Shown here one piece after another: positions 45,389 to 57,475 of a stretch of 64,000 nt of DNA; the first letter of the stretch is position 1; every line of letters starts with the position of its first letter. Both the position numbers and the translations under genes were made by a program. Origin of the DNA: Sorex araneus (lineage: Eukaryota; Chordata; Mammalia; Eulipotyphla; Soricidae); assembly GCF_027595985.1 (NCBI RefSeq), contig NC_073303.1, forward strand, positions 327,793,679 through 327,857,678. The letters run 5' to 3'. Below the pieces are notes generated by a model. That model worked only from the letters and a program-made list of their open reading frames with translations, searched no databases and was not told the origin of the DNA.

Positions 45389-46247
45389 TCCCCCAGTAGA
45401 GGCCATGGTTAACTGACATGGAAAAGGAAAGGCAACTTCTACAAAGAAATGCCCTAGAGGACGCCTCTGGGAAACAGTCTCACCTCTTTCTCCCAAGTTC
45501 TTCAGTCTTGATACTATTTCCCATCAGAAAAGCCGACAGAAGCCCAAGCAGCCTTTAAAATTACTATGAAATTTTCAAAGGTATTTGTCACTTGAAAAAA
45601 AGAAAAAGCTGCTGTATTATTATCCCATCAATATAATAACAGCTTTCCAGGGAGCCAGATAACAACCAGTATCACATTACATATGAGAATCTATTTCACA
45701 TCCTGATTTCAGAATACTGAGATGTTCAGTGAAGAGTGCATGTTAGAAATGAGGAAATAAGGAATTTCTTGTGACATAATTTTCTTGAGCAAACTTTTTT
45801 TCCCTGGTGTCAGCTGCATTTAGATGCCGCTTGTAGATCCCAGAAGCAGAAAGGAGGGGAAGTGGCTCTGCGTGTGAACTGTGCTCCAGACAGACTTGAG
45901 TAGAGTTTGCAGAGTGGTTCTGGGGCAAGGTAGACCTGCATCAGTACATTGGACCTTTCCAACCTTCACCAGCCTGCGTTTTGCTGAAGGCCTCTTGTGA
46001 GGCTAGTGGTAAATTCAGAAGAATTAACATGGGCCGAAAAGGCTGAACCAGCGCCTGAGGCTGAGCCTGCCACTGAAAGGGTTCTGCAGAGGTGGAAAGA
46101 CCTATTGGTGTCAGCTGTCTGAGAGACCTGGGAGTAAAACAGAATACTGAAAATCACAAGAAATTATTTCTTCCCTGATTCATCTCTCTGCCTGAATCTT
46201 GAGAATTTCAGAAATGTCTTCAGGTTGTTCTATCCCAATTCACCTGC
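45389..46247. other. unique sequence, GC-richer patch at 45840-46160
   Basis: No transposon recognised. The patch at 45840-46160 is non-repetitive, with paired purine-rich motifs such as GCGCCTGAGGCTGAGCCTGC. It could be an exon or regulatory element, but no frame supports coding. Confidence 0.3.
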
Positions 46248-46284
46248 TTTTTTTTTTTTTTTTACTGGAATTTTTTTTTTTTTT
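46248..46284. repeat. two poly-T tracts
   Basis: T16 and T14 runs are separated by ACTGGAA. They could be the oligo-dT ends of decayed minus-strand insertions. Confidence 0.9.
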
Positions 46285-46589
46285 AACTCGGTCCTCCTTG
46301 GCATGGTGTTTTCAATGACCCTATGGTACCTTCTTGTCAGCCGATCTGGCTCCCTGCCCTAGGTTGGTGGTGGCTCCTGGGAGAGCCAACAGCTACTCTT
46401 TAGAACATTTTACTGATGCCACTGAAGCTCCAGCGTCCATTCCGCCAAATCTCATGTCCCTCAGGGATCTCAAAAATGCTTTTAGTTTGCACTTAACGCT
46501 TCCATGAATGCTCCTGTACTTCCATGGGACTTTTAAGTTTTTATGAGTGGTTTAAAATATTTACAGTGAAAATGACAATGTAGGTTCTT
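46285..46589. other. unique sequence, nothing recognised
   Basis: GCATGGTGTTTTCAATGACC at the start follows the poly-T, so this could be an unassigned minus-strand retroposed fragment. Confidence 0.3.
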
Positions 46590-46690
46590 CTTTCAGCTCA
46601 GTCACAATTTGTAGAGAATCAACGAGTCACTCAACTCTCTGCGGTTCTGTTTCCTTCTTTCTGGAAAGGGAGGTTAGAAAAGCTTTTTTT
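46590..46690 (+). mobile_element. MIR SINE fragment
   Basis: GAGTCACTCAACTCTCTGCG, GTTCTGTTTCCTTCTTTCTG and GGAAAGGGAGGTTAG follow the MIR core order. Confidence 0.6.
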
Positions 46691-48134
46691 TTTTATCCTG
46701 TCCAGAAACTTATATTCTCTATATTATCACATCTTGGATGTTATGAAAAATACCAATGTTGGTTAGTTGTATTTAGAAAACATTAGTTTTAGAATGTATG
46801 TAAACATATATACTGTTTAGCATTTTAAAAAGTAAGCATCTGCTTAATGCCTGGAGAAATTAAATTGTAGGCTCCAGATGTGCTCCTGTTCTCAGTGGAA
46901 ATATATATTTAAATCCGAGATTTCTAACCAGTCTTGAGGCAGCTGCTAAGATTTCTATCTCCCGCCCCCTCTTTGTCCCCCGCCCTAATTTTCCCTTACC
47001 TACTTTGTTATCTCTGTGGGATGACTGTAATTGTGAACTTGTTCCAGCTCTCTTAGTTCTCCTCCTCTTCTTTGTTTAGAACTTTTCTAGCGCAGTATCC
47101 CATTAAAGACTTCCACTATTCTAGCTGATGTACATGCAAAATCGAGTGACTATGGAAGCTTCATTGCCAGAGGATTCAGTTTGAGAACAAATCCTGAAGT
47201 CTTTGATTTTGAAATCACTTAAAGCAAGTTTTTCTCATTTCTTATAAAAAGTATTCCAAATCTTTATTATCTTTCACTTTCTCTTTCTGATTTTTTCTTT
47301 GCAAGGTATGGTAGCCTTTGATAAAGTAAATTTGTGCAATTTGAAGACTAGAATGGCTTCTGATGGAATCTCATAGTAGTACCCCATGGAGTGTCAGTAT
47401 TAGTGGACAAAATGGGGCCCCATTCTCTTCTTCCTTCCCAACTAGTAAATATATATTTCTCTTATATTTTAGAATTTCAGGATTAGGAGAGTATTTTTGT
47501 TTTTGTTTCTTTTTATTTTTTGGACATATACTTTCTTGTTCCAATATTATACCCATTCCATTTATTTAGATCAACAAAAAAATATTGAAAATTTACTTTC
47601 ATTACTTTCTAAAGTCCCTGGTCTCTTGAAATCCCATTTGAGAGACTATATATTGAACTGAATTTAAACTTACTAAAGAACTTTGGAAAATAGTAAGTTT
47701 AGAAAACTTCTCAAGTCTAAAAGAAATATATGGTAATTAGATGTTCTATATATATGATAATGCTGGGTCTTTTAAAAAATAGTAATGACTGCTACCCAGA
47801 CTTTAACTTCTCCCTTTCAATATAAATAAAAGCAAATTTTCATTCATGTGGTTGTGTCACACCACATGTGGTTGATGTTTTTTCGCCCAATTTAGATCTC
47901 TTTACAAGTGGTGGCTATTTAGCTTCAAATCAGTTAATTGTGAGGCCACTAGTATATGTGAGCACAGTCTAACAGGTCTAACAGGGCTCATGTAAACATA
48001 ATGTGGAAGGATGGACCATGCTTAGGAGCATGTGCTGAAAACGTCAAGGATGGTTATAATAAGAGTTTCAAAATGAAAATCATAGGACCCGGTGTTCCAA
48101 GTGAATTACATTATTACTTCTTACATGAAGACCC
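46691..48134. other. unique AT-rich sequence, no gene seen
   Basis: About 1.4 kb without recognised repeat. The frames at 47363-47569 and its reverse are featureless. Confidence 0.35.
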
Positions 48135-48372
48135 AGGCTGGAGCGATAGCGCAGCGGGTAGGACATTTGTCTTGCATGCGATAAACCCAAGTTTGATTCC
48201 TCCACCCCTCTCAGAGGGCCCGGCAAGCTACGAGAGTATCTTGCCCGCACGGCAGAGCCTGGCAAACTCTCTGTGGCGTATTCGATATGCCAAAAACAGT
48301 AACAAGTCTCATAATGGAGACGTTACTGGTGCCTGCTCAAGCAAATCAATGAGCAACGGGGATGACAGTGAC
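48135..48372 (+). mobile_element. tRNA-SINE, family B
   Basis: GGCTGGAGCGATAGCGCAGC head, AAGTTTGATTCC box B and the full family B tail ending GGGATGACAGTGACAG. It explains most of the 161-codon frame at 48001-48486. Confidence 0.95.
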
Positions 48373-48430
48373 AGTAATAGGGACACCTCACCAGTAAGAA
48401 GGAGCAGGAAGATTTTATTTCATTTATTTA

Positions 48431-48595
48431 TGCTTGTTTTGGGGGGTCCTGAAGTACTCAGAGCTTATTCCTGGCTCTGTACTTAAAAGTCACTCCCAGA
48501 AGGCTTGAGGGACCATATGTAGCAGCAGGGATCAAACCTAGATTGGCCGCAATACAGGGCAAATACCCTACCTGCTGTAATAACATTCTGATCCC
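48431..48595 (-). mobile_element. old tRNA-SINE
   Basis: GAGCTTATTCCTGGCTCTGT, GGGATCAAACCTAGATTGGC (box B complement) and a decayed head CATTCTGATCCCA. Confidence 0.8.
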
Positions 48596-48689
48596 AGGAA
48601 TGGGAAGATTTTAAGGTTAGTTCATGAATAACCCATTCTAGAAATGCTGGAAATTTTAAGCAGAATTTTTGTAACTGTGTTAATCTTCA
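48596..48689. other. unique sequence
   Basis: Short spacer before the low-complexity block. Confidence 0.3.
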
Positions 48690-49165
48690 CATGTGTATCT
48701 TTCTATATGTGTACACACAAAAATGTATCTATACTTAAGCAGGTATTGGTGTATGCTAGTATATGTATGTGTGCCTATATGTGTATATGTGCTATGCCTA
48801 TTCATAAGTGTGCATGAGTGTATATGCAGTTATAAGGGTGTTTAAACATGTATGCGTCTGTATGTATGTATGTAGGGGATTTATTTCTACAAATGAATGC
48901 AAAATTGTAATTGTGTATGAATAAGCATTTTATGAGTATGTTAGATATGTATAAACATGTGAAGATTATATATGTAGATTATGCATGAGTGTATCTTGTG
49001 TAATAATTGCTTATATGTAAAAACATATATGTGCATATATAATGCACATGCATATGTGTGTATATACATGCATAGATCAATATACTTGAATATATGCATT
49101 TATGCATTTCATCATGCGTGTTTATCTATGTGCATTTGTGTTCGAATATATAAATGCATTTTTTA
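48690..49165. repeat. (TATG/TGTA)n low-complexity block
   Basis: About 475 bp of imperfect ATGTGTAT-type repeats with many ATGCAT and TGTATG steps. It yields Cys/Tyr/Ile-rich frames, as in 48981-49166. Confidence 0.8.
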
Positions 49166-49175
49166 GCCACTAAGC

Positions 49176-49345
49176 ACTTTTATAACCTTGACAAAATTTC
49201 TTTACATATTTTGCTTTCAATTATTTCATGTTTAAATTGGTATAATAGTGCTTCATGCCTAATAAGGTATTATAAGGGTCATATGAAAAGATATTGGTAA
49301 TAGTTTGGCTAATAAACAACTCAAAGTGTTAGATATCAACATCAT
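49176..49345 (+). mobile_element. MIR SINE fragment
   Basis: TTGGTATAATAGTGCTTCAT, TATTATAAGGGTCATATGAA and GGCTAATAAACAACTCAAAG track the 3' half of MIR. Confidence 0.5.
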
Positions 49346-50089
49346 CACCTCTACTGTCATCTCTGATGAATCCCAGGGGGACGGAGTAGGTCCCAGCACA
49401 TAGTAGGTCCAGTGTTCTAGCCTAGGATGGTCTATATATTACTCATGTATCTCTGCAGTGTTGGTAATATCTTTTCTACTTTTCCTTAACCATCTGGAAA
49501 AAAATATAGTTGCTCAGTTCTGATTATGACCCCTAGTTAAGGTCACTCTATGGGCAGATGAGATTAGTTTGTACTGCTTTTAGTAGGGATAGTTGAGAAC
49601 ACAGGAGAGGCAGTGGGGACTAGCGGAACTGAATTTTAGGACAGTGTATCAGCATATGACCTAAGTCAGATTTTCATTTATTTGTTACATTTTTCTTCTT
49701 TAGGGACTCAGATATATGAAATCAGAACACTAATGATACTTGGTTAATGATACACTCTCATCAGTATTCCTTCTTTATTTATTTGGTCATTAGTTAGAAA
49801 TTTTATAAGTGCAATTAGCACCTATGTGACAATTTCCCCAATTAAAAAAACTCATTATTTGATGGTAATCATCTTACTTTTTTACTTTTTGGCTGTTTGT
49901 TTGTTCCTTCATTTTTATTTTATTTTCACCTACTCTGATCTAATACTGAGTCTCATGTTTGTTATTTATTTCCTTTATATGCATTTGTTGTATTCATAAG
50001 TATTCTGAAAGTGAAAGTTTCATTATAATCGTTTTTTACTTTATCAGAGGGATATAATGCATGAGATTTTGAGACTAACTTTATTGGGA
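49346..50089. other. unique AT-rich sequence, nothing recognised
   Basis: CAGCACATAGTAGGTCCAGT near 49395 could be another MIR end. Otherwise nothing was identified. Confidence 0.35.
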
Positions 50090-50420
50090 AAATTAATCTT
50101 CATTGTGATATAATCTTCATCGTAATAATCTTATATGTGCTATACCACATGTTTTATTGTTTAATATCCTAATATGTAAAATATACTATAGTTTATATAT
50201 CCTTCTGTTGATGGGCATTTTTAGAACTTAACTGTTGTAGGTCATTTCTTTGACTACTAATGATGTGGAACACCTCTTCTATTAGTTATCAGTGTTATCT
50301 ATTTATTCTGCCAGGAAAGGTCCATTTGTACGTTTAGATCATATTTCTGTTGGGTTGTTTGTGATTTCTTTACTTGTATGTTGGAGTTATTGATCATGTC
50401 AATTGATCAATTGGAGAACT
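50090..50420 (-). mobile_element. old L1 fragment
   Basis: CCTTCTGTTGATGGGCATTT, then GATGTGGAACACCTCTTCTA and TTCTGTTGGGTTGTTTGTGA, occur in the order of the complement of an ancient L1 ORF2. Frames are broken. Confidence 0.6.
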
Positions 50421-50859
50421 TTCTCGCATCTGTTTAAACTGCGATAATTATGAAATGTCCAGAGGGTTGATTTTAGGATTAAACTAAGTTAATCGAATTG
50501 TTGGAATTTGCCCCATATGCTTACTGGATGGAGAACTTCTGGTTAATGTCATGGCCCTATGAATATTATTGCACTCTAGGGATTAAAGCAAGGTCAATGA
50601 ACTCAGGCTCTGATGGAAGAAATATGAGAAAGAAAGCTGGAGTTTCAGTGGTGTCCTTGGCAAAATGAGGGAAAAATAAATGAGTTGAATCACACTATTT
50701 TGATCTCAGTAAACCTATCTGCAGAGTTAAAAGTGGATATGATGGTTGGGAAAACGGAGGATTTAGAAATTCTCCAGACCCAAATTAAACTGAAAAAAGG
50801 GATTTTGAAGCAAAAGATCTTATGATGAAGCTTGCAAGCCTCTGGTCATAGGAAGAACT
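50421..50859. other. unique sequence, nothing recognised
   Basis: No identifiable repeat or exon. Confidence 0.35.
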
Positions 50860-51060
50860 GGGACGCGTCAGGCTGTTTGCCCCCTGCTGAAGGCGCTTCC
50901 ACAGCACCTCGGAGAGTGCTGCAAAGTCACGTGCAGGAACCACGCTGGGAACCAGCGGAAATGTGAGAAGGATGTGAAGGACACCATAAAATGCTGGCTA
51001 TTGCTGCTGCCTCTTCCTGGCTAGATTTTTGAGTGTTAAATTCAAGCCGAGTATCTGGAT
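50860..51060 (+). other. candidate non-coding exon or enhancer with splice donor
   Basis: Non-repetitive, CpG-containing segment with GACGCGTC, an E-box CACGTG (50928-50933) and a donor GGAT|GTAAGT whose GT is at 51061. A pyrimidine-rich stretch ending CTAG at 51024 could be an acceptor for a 36-bp exon (51025-51060), or the whole segment could be a first exon. All three frames near the donor contain stops, so it is not coding. Confidence 0.3.
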
Positions 51061-53519
51061 GTAAGTGTCAAACCATTGTTTTTACTACTGGATTTTCGGA
51101 TGTTTTCTTGAGAATATATCCTGGAGGCACAGAAGCTGAACCGTCAGTGCTGCTACAGTAACTTGGAAATCGCTGCACTGCAGCATGCCCTCTTTCGTCT
51201 GCCCCTCTCAGTGTTCAAAGTCTCTCTTAGGATTTGGAGGTAACGTTTTTGATTTCCTAACGTTGGTGCGTACTTCTGGGCAGCAGCCAGTCTCAGTGAT
51301 CATAAACAAATGGCATAAATATTTTAGTAAGTCCGCATGTCATTCAACCAGGTAAATGTGCCAATTTTTCTTTAGTATATGGTGTCTTGGGAATTTCTAT
51401 GCTAATTTTTCACTAGTTGTTCTCTCTTTTGAAACTCTTGCTTTTCGGGTTTCAGTAGGAAAAATTGTGGATTGTGGACAATGTTAACTCAAGGTTCCCC
51501 TTTGTCCTTAGAACACACCAGTCTGAAAGATGTGTCAGGGATCTGTACTTTAAGGACGCATGCTTTGGGAGTTGGGAGACAGCTTTTAGTTTGGGATGCA
51601 GTTTCAAGAAAAGTTTGATGCTTTCCAAAGACAGCAATTCCATGGACTTAAATTTAGGACTATTACTTGTAAATTTATTTCCGTTGTGCAAAGAATTACA
51701 TAAAGCGATATTGAAATACAATTTAATTTTGTGAGTAATCATAAAGATAACTGCTAACACAGCTTCATTAAAATAAAGACTATACCTACTCATCAAAGGG
51801 AGAGAGCTGTCCATCAGCCATCTCTAGGAGCCTGTTCCAGGCCAGAGAGTCAGGGAAATAGTCCCTCGATGACTTTTGGGGAATCTTTTGTAGACCCTTG
51901 AGACAATAAATTTCAATAATTTTGGCATTATAAGTGACCAATTAGTAAGCTATTTCTATAGGTGGATCAAAGAGAGGTTGTTCAGTGAATCTTCCTGTGT
52001 TGAAACCTTTTGACCTTGATGTGAATTTAACGGAGTGGCTGTCCCCTGCCTCACTCTGAGGGAACTGGGCCTCTGAACAACAAACCCAGATCCTTTATTG
52101 TCAACTACTATGTTGCTAATTTCTCCTAGCTTTTCTTTTGTAGTAGCAACTTTCAAAAACAATATTATTATCTGGATTAGGGCATGATACTAAGAGTAAT
52201 ATTTCTAATTTTGTAACATGTTTTGTTTACCTTCAAAAAGCCAATTCTAAAATATCTCTCACTTACTTTTTTTGTAAAGACAGACTTTTTCCCAAAACTA
52301 TACCAACATGACATTCATCATGAAAGTTGTCGGAAAAATAGGGTTTTATTAACAGAAGCATTTTGCTTTATAATAAACTTTGATAGAAAGTATCTTTTAC
52401 TAGAAAATTAGAATGAAATTACTTGTGTAGAAAAAGAGTATTGCACGCAAATATATTTCAAACCTGTGTTCTAATCATACTTTATATATAAAGATACTGA
52501 GAGCTCGAACGTTTGTGAATTACTTAATAAACAAAAAATGGCAGAACAGAGCAAACCAAGAACAGAAAATAGTATTCTTCACTCTAGACTGAGAACTATG
52601 CCTATAAAGTAATGAAGAAATCTACAAGTTGAACTGGAGAAGCTAGATATTGAATTTGTAACAAGCCACAGGAGCTGTGTTAGCTGTGTTAAAGTTACCC
52701 AATTGGGTAATTCTTCTAGGGGACTCACAGGTCATGGTTGAAAGTTGAAGCAATGAAGCAAAAACCAGCAAAGGGTTAGAGCATATGGGACTAAGCATTG
52801 GGCAAACCAGCCACAAACTTCAAGGGTTCTCTCAGTCACGTGATGCTTAAATATGGTTCAGTAAGCAACAACCCATGGGTATGACAGTGGTTCAAAATAG
52901 ACTATAACAATAACCTGCATGTGAAAAGCAGTTTACACCATTTAGGCTTGTACATTATACTCAATTACATTTACAGAATGACAAAATTGCCTTATGAAAT
53001 AGTTCCCCAAAACATCCTTGTATACAATTGACACTTGACTGTAATATTGATGCAGAATATGCCTTCATTCTTGCAGAAACAATCTGCAACAAAATATGGA
53101 AAATACTCTAGGGAAACTTAATGAAAGGTTCCTGCCTGGGTTTATTTATTTATTTTTTGGAGGAGCGGAGGTGCCACGTAGATGACCTTTGCCTAATTCT
53201 TTTAAAAATTCCAGACTCCCAGAAGGAAACAAACATTTAGCACTTGACATTCCTCATGATACAAGCACTTTAGGTACAGGTGGAAATAAGGGTCAACTTC
53301 ACATGCAAACCTTCTTAAGAAGAACATCCCAGAATGCTCATAATAATTTGTTAGATACAGAAATTATTGTTGGTTATTGAATACTTATGATAATGTTGAA
53401 AATGATGAGTTATGAGATATTTTTGGAGTGGAGTGGGGTTTTAGAATGGAGTATGCAGTGAACAATGTTTTAGAAATAATTCAGCGCAAATCAAAGGTTT
53501 CAGGACTGTGAGAGAGTTC
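51061..53519. other. unique sequence, no gene seen
   Basis: About 2.4 kb with no SINE or L1, the longest repeat-free stretch in the second half. The 120-codon minus-strand frame (51452-51814) has no recognisable domain. 51100-51260 has balanced composition and could be conserved. Confidence 0.35.
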
Positions 53520-53625
53520 AGAGGGCTGGAACACATGTTTTGCATGGGGGAACTGGGGTTTGATCCCTGAGGGCATGTTCTGCTAGCACCACTGAAAGCT
53601 ACTGTGCCTTTCCCTGTCCCCCAGC
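53520..53625 (+). mobile_element. old truncated tRNA-SINE
   Basis: GAGGGCTGGAACACATGTTT head, GGGGTTTGATCCCTGAGGGC (box B) and a short unrelated end. Confidence 0.6.
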
Positions 53626-53664
53626 TCAAGTTCACAGATAGCACTCATAGCTCTGTCTTCTCCT

Positions 53665-53906
53665 TCTTCATCGATTTGCCCTACCAGACACCAGTAATGT
53701 CTCCATGGTGAAACTTGTTACTGTTTTTGGCATATCTAATATGCCACATGTAGCTTGCTAGGCTATGCCCTGTGGGTGGGATACTCTTGGTAGCTTGCCA
53801 GGCTCTCCAAGAGGGATGAAAGAATCCCAAGAGGGATGAAAGAATCGAACCCAGGTCGGCCGTATTCAAGAAAAACGCCCTACCCTCTGTGCTATCTCTC
53901 CAGTCC
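53665..53906 (-). mobile_element. tRNA-SINE, family B, with 20-bp tandem duplication
   Basis: ATCGATTTGCCCTACCAGAC, CACCAGTAATGTCTCCATGG, GAATCGAACCCAGGTCGGCC and CTATCTCTCCAGTCC. The unit CCAAGAGGGATGAAAGAATC occurs twice in tandem (53807-53826 and 53827-53846), once in other copies. Confidence 0.95.
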
Positions 53907-54507
53907 AAGTCACAGGTATTGGTGTGAAAATGAAAAAAGTTAAAGAAAAATAAAAGTGGATATGATATAGTTAGTTAGAAATATAAAAAGATTAGAGATA
54001 GTGTATGAATAAATTTGAAGAAATTTTCAAGTCTGGGAGATGAAAACCTGTTATCTTTGTATGTATATGTGGTAAAAAATGTACTACTTAGGAAAAACAT
54101 CTGGATGGGAAGCATTCTAAATTCTAGGTTTGTTGTCTCTGAAATTCTAGAATTATTCAAATTATAGATACATACACATATGTATTTTACACAAATGAAA
54201 TACATTGAAGATACTGAAGTATTATACTTAGATAACTAATTCTAGTAAGTTCATGTCCATGGTGCCTTCCTGTGTCCTCATCAGAGAATGATAGAGTAAG
54301 CCACATCACTAAGAAATTAGTGTTAAGAGGAAATTTCACTTTGTATTAGCTGAAGGGACAAACTGTTAAGACATAATTTTTAACATAGAAGTAGCAGTGT
54401 TGTTTTTTAAAATGTATACTAGGCAATATTTTCAGAGGATTTGTATTAGTTTAATATTCCACTTATCATTAGTTAGAACTTGATCACTTTTTAATGAATT
54501 TTTTTTG
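53907..54507. other. unique AT-rich sequence, nothing recognised
   Basis: No identifiable repeat or exon. Confidence 0.35.
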
Positions 54508-54669
54508 TTTGTTTTCTTTGGGCATGCTGGTACTGTCTAGGGGCTACTTCCACTTCTGTATCAGAGGTCTCCCAGTGATGCTCAGGGGCCATCTTGGTGC
54601 TGGGAATTAAACCCAGACCTCCAGCCTGCAAATTGTGCACTAAGCCCTTTGAGCTCTCTTGCTGGCCCA
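54508..54669 (-). mobile_element. old tRNA-SINE
   Basis: CCCAGTGATGCTCAGGGGCC, GGGAATTAAACCCAGACCTC (box B complement) and GCTCTCTTGCTGGCCC head. Confidence 0.8.
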
Positions 54670-54691
54670 GAATCGAAGTTGTCTAATCTAG

Positions 54692-54813
54692 TCTGGATTT
54701 GTTTGTTTGGGGGGCACACCCTGAGGTTCTAAGGGTTTACTCTTGATTCTGTTTAGGAATCAGTCCTGGTGGGCTCAGGTGACCACGTGGGGTGCTAGTG
54801 GTTCACTGTGAGC
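54692..54813 (-). mobile_element. old partial tRNA-SINE
   Basis: GGGGGGCACACCCTGAGGTT start, AATCAGTCCTGGTGGGCTCA body and GGGGTGCTAGTGGTTCACTG. The head is missing. Confidence 0.65.
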
Positions 54814-54924
54814 TTGAGAGGAGGTAGAGTAATATGGATTGAGAGGAGAAGAAGAACTGGAGTCTGTTAAAGTAATGTTAAACATTGGGGTATCTGTCAA
54901 TGTTTGAATCAAAACAATGAAACA

Positions 54925-54977
54925 ATTTGCATATATACACATATGTATATATGCCTATGTATGTATATATGTATATG
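54925..54977. repeat. (ATATGT)n low-complexity tract
   Basis: Imperfect ATATACACATATGTATATATG steps. Confidence 0.8.
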
Positions 54978-55014
54978 CTGCTAAATATTCTAATATAAAA
55001 TTCTTCTACACTGA

Positions 55015-55179
55015 GGCTGGAGCAATAGTATAGCAGGTAGGGCATTTGCCTTGCACGCAGCTGACCCGGGTTCCCCTATGGTCCCCCAAGCACTCCCAGG
55101 AGTGACTCCTGAGTGCAGAGCCAGGAGTAACCCCTGAGCATAGCTGGGTGTGATTCAAAAAAAAGCAAAACAAAAAAAT
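55015..55179 (+). mobile_element. tRNA-SINE, family A
   Basis: GGCTGGAGCAATAGTATAGC head and full body, with part of the box B region deleted (GGTTCCCCTATGG). Target duplication TTCTTCTACACTGA (55001-55014) and TTCTTCTATACTGA (55180-55193). Confidence 0.95.
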
Positions 55180-55193
55180 TTCTTCTATACTGA

Positions 55194-56692
55194 TGATTTT
55201 TAACAGATTCAATTACCTTCTAGTTAGCACACAAGATCTCAAGTCATTGTGTCTTCTGATAATCCAGAGTTATAGTTCCTCTCTCTAGCAACTAGACTAA
55301 ATATTCAAGTCTATTTGTTGGAGATTATAACTGTTCCCTATCAGAAAAATCACTCTTTTGGTTAGCCAATGTAATTTTTCTGTAAACTCATTTTTAAAGT
55401 AAATATATCATCAAATTTTTCATCAAAGCATCATGATTTATCATGATTTACAGTAACATTAAGATTTATACAATAAGCATAGAATGATGCTGCACCACAC
55501 CCATCACAAGAGTGCCAATATGCCTTCACCTCTGTCTCTCACTACTGGACCCCCCAGTTGGGCAGACTCAGTTGTATTGGCAGAAACTCAGTGTTTGTTG
55601 TCACTGGCTATTGTCTATTTCCTTGCTTTGTTTCTTAATGAAGTTTTTTTCTAACTTGTGAGGGTGGAAAAATATAGTAACAGGTTTGGAGTAATTTTTA
55701 GAATTGCATATGTGTGTAGAATAAATGGTGATGCGGTACTTTTACAGTACTATAAACCACTTCATAAATATGGATTGTAGAGATGACATTCTTCTGTTTG
55801 ACAAATTGGATGTGTCAGGATTTTAAATGTCACCTGTGGGTTTAACACAAGAAATTCCTGACTGGCATTTTCTTAATTTTCCATAGAAGTGATCTGTAGT
55901 CACAGAAATTTGCTTTCTTCCTACCAAAGAGTGAGATTTTTATCTTCTCTTTTCTGTACCCTCCAATTTTTAAGTTTTTCTGCTTAGAAGTCTCCCAGTG
56001 CCTCTTGAAAATGTGGTTCATAAAAGCAATAAGAGGAGTTGACATGAAATGAGCTTCATTATACTTGAATTTATGAAACAAAGACTAAGAACAAAAATGG
56101 TTAATTTTCTTATTTTCCATGTTTTTAACAATTATCTTTTTATTTATAAAATTCTTGTTGTGAATATATGCATACTCAAAGTAGGCACTCCTGTAGAAGG
56201 CAATTGGTGTATGTATGTTTGTTTGTTTGTTTGTTTGTTTTTAACAGTATGGGAAGAAAAAAGTAAAGTGAGGACTAAAAAGGTATGATAAATACATACT
56301 TTAGAACCTTATGCAGTTGATGGGGGTAGGTTGCAAATTACACTCTGAAAAGTGAAAATAATGGTTGATAACACATTTTATGCATCTGTAAGATGAAAGC
56401 TCAAGTTTTGCTAGTACTGTGATCAAGGAGGAGTTTATTCTATTGACATCCTCAAAAGGTCGTGTATGAGACAATGATTTCACCAGCACACGTTGAACAG
56501 AGATAGTGAGACTGATACTGTAGTTGATTATCACCTCCTTAATTTTTCACATTTACATGCTGGACTAGCTTATTTGAGTAATTTCAAAAGCAATAGTAAT
56601 TCCAAGTACATAGTTTTATCCAAAAGTATAATTTATAATAAATTTATAATAAAATAAAAGTATAAATTATACTCCGGCAAGGATACATTTCT
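55194..56692. other. unique AT-rich sequence, no gene seen
   Basis: About 1.5 kb with no recognised transposon. It contains a (GTTT)6 tract at 56216-56241 and paired TTTATAATAAA steps near 56631-56650. Confidence 0.35.
56216..56241. repeat. (GTTT)6 repeat
   Basis: Six GTTT units. Confidence 0.92.
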
Positions 56693-56707
56693 CTCTGTTG
56701 GTTTTTT

Positions 56708-56887
56708 TTTTGTGGGTTTTTTTGGGTTTTTGGGTCACACCCGACGATGCTCAGGGCTGACTCCTGGCTCTACACTCAGGAATCACTCCTGGCAGTGCTC
56801 AGGGGACCATATGGGATGCTGGGAATTGAACCCTGGTTGGCCGCGTGCAAGGCAAACGCCCTACCTGCTGTACTATTGCTCCAGCTC
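56708..56887 (-). mobile_element. tRNA-SINE, family A
   Basis: T-rich start, GGGTCACACCCGACGATGCT, GGGAATTGAACCCTGGTTGG (box B complement), CTATTGCTCCAGCTCC head. Target duplication CTCTGTTGGTTTTTT (56693-56707) and CTCTATTGGTTTTTT (56888-56902). Confidence 0.95.
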
Positions 56888-56902
56888 CTCTATTGGTTTT
56901 TT

Positions 56903-56995
56903 GTTTTGTTTTGTTTTGGCTACGGGACTATGTGTGATTCCAGGAATTGAATCCAGGTCGGCCACTTGCTTTACCATCTCTGTCCTCACCCCCCA
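56903..56995 (-). mobile_element. old partial tRNA-SINE
   Basis: GGAATTGAATCCAGGTCGGC (box B complement) and TACCATCTCTGTCCTCACCC head. The tail is missing. Confidence 0.65.
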
Positions 56996-57223
56996 ATTTT
57001 GCTTTTGGTAATAACTATACAACACAGAATTTTTGTCGTCTATATCTGACTAAAACTGGGAGTGCAGTGTTGCCAGAGTATTTCAGTATCAATGGAGGAA
57101 GGACAGACTTTATTTTCTTTTAGTGACACCTCCAGTGAATGACCTCTGCAGCTTCACTCATAGATAAAAGAAAGTAATCTTCAGGGATAAAAATTCTTTC
57201 TCCAAAAAGAATCTCAGGGCAAG

Positions 57224-57236
57224 AAAGAGAGAGAAG

Positions 57237-57298
<62 letters not shown>

Positions 57299-57378
57299 CA
57301 GAGAGAGAAAGAGAGAGAGAGAGAGGGTGGGTGGGAGGGAGGGAGGGAGGGAGGGAGGGAAGAAGGGAGGAAGAGAGA
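57224..57378. repeat. (GA)n-(GGGA)n microsatellite
   Basis: About 30 GA units, an ACA interruption, more GA, then GGGT and about seven GGGA units. It is the source of long Ser/Leu and Pro-Ser-Leu frames on the minus strand. Confidence 0.98.
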
Positions 57379-57475
57379 GAGCTCAAAGACTACAGCATAT
57401 GCTTTCCATGCAAGAAGCACCCAGGAGCATTCTGTTAAGCAGCAGGCTGGGCACTGCTGGGGATGACCCAAACAA
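57379..57475 (+). mobile_element. old truncated tRNA-SINE
   Basis: CTACAGCATATGCTTTCCAT, AAGCACCCAGGAGCATTCTG and GGGCACTGCTGGGGATGACC with an A-rich end recall a decayed SINE. Confidence 0.45.

Noticed and set aside
48001..48486. 161-codon + strand frame
   Set aside because: More than half lies inside a family B SINE and an adjoining old SINE; no host motif.
48690..49165. Possible regularly spaced repeat array like CRISPR
   Set aside because: It is continuous low-complexity TATG-type sequence without distinct spacers, in a mammalian genome.
51452..51814. 120-codon minus-strand frame
   Set aside because: No domain recognised and it overlaps an 89-codon opposite frame; composition fits chance.
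57120..57471. Ser/Leu/Pro-rich minus-strand frames
   Set aside because: Translated GA/GGGA microsatellite.
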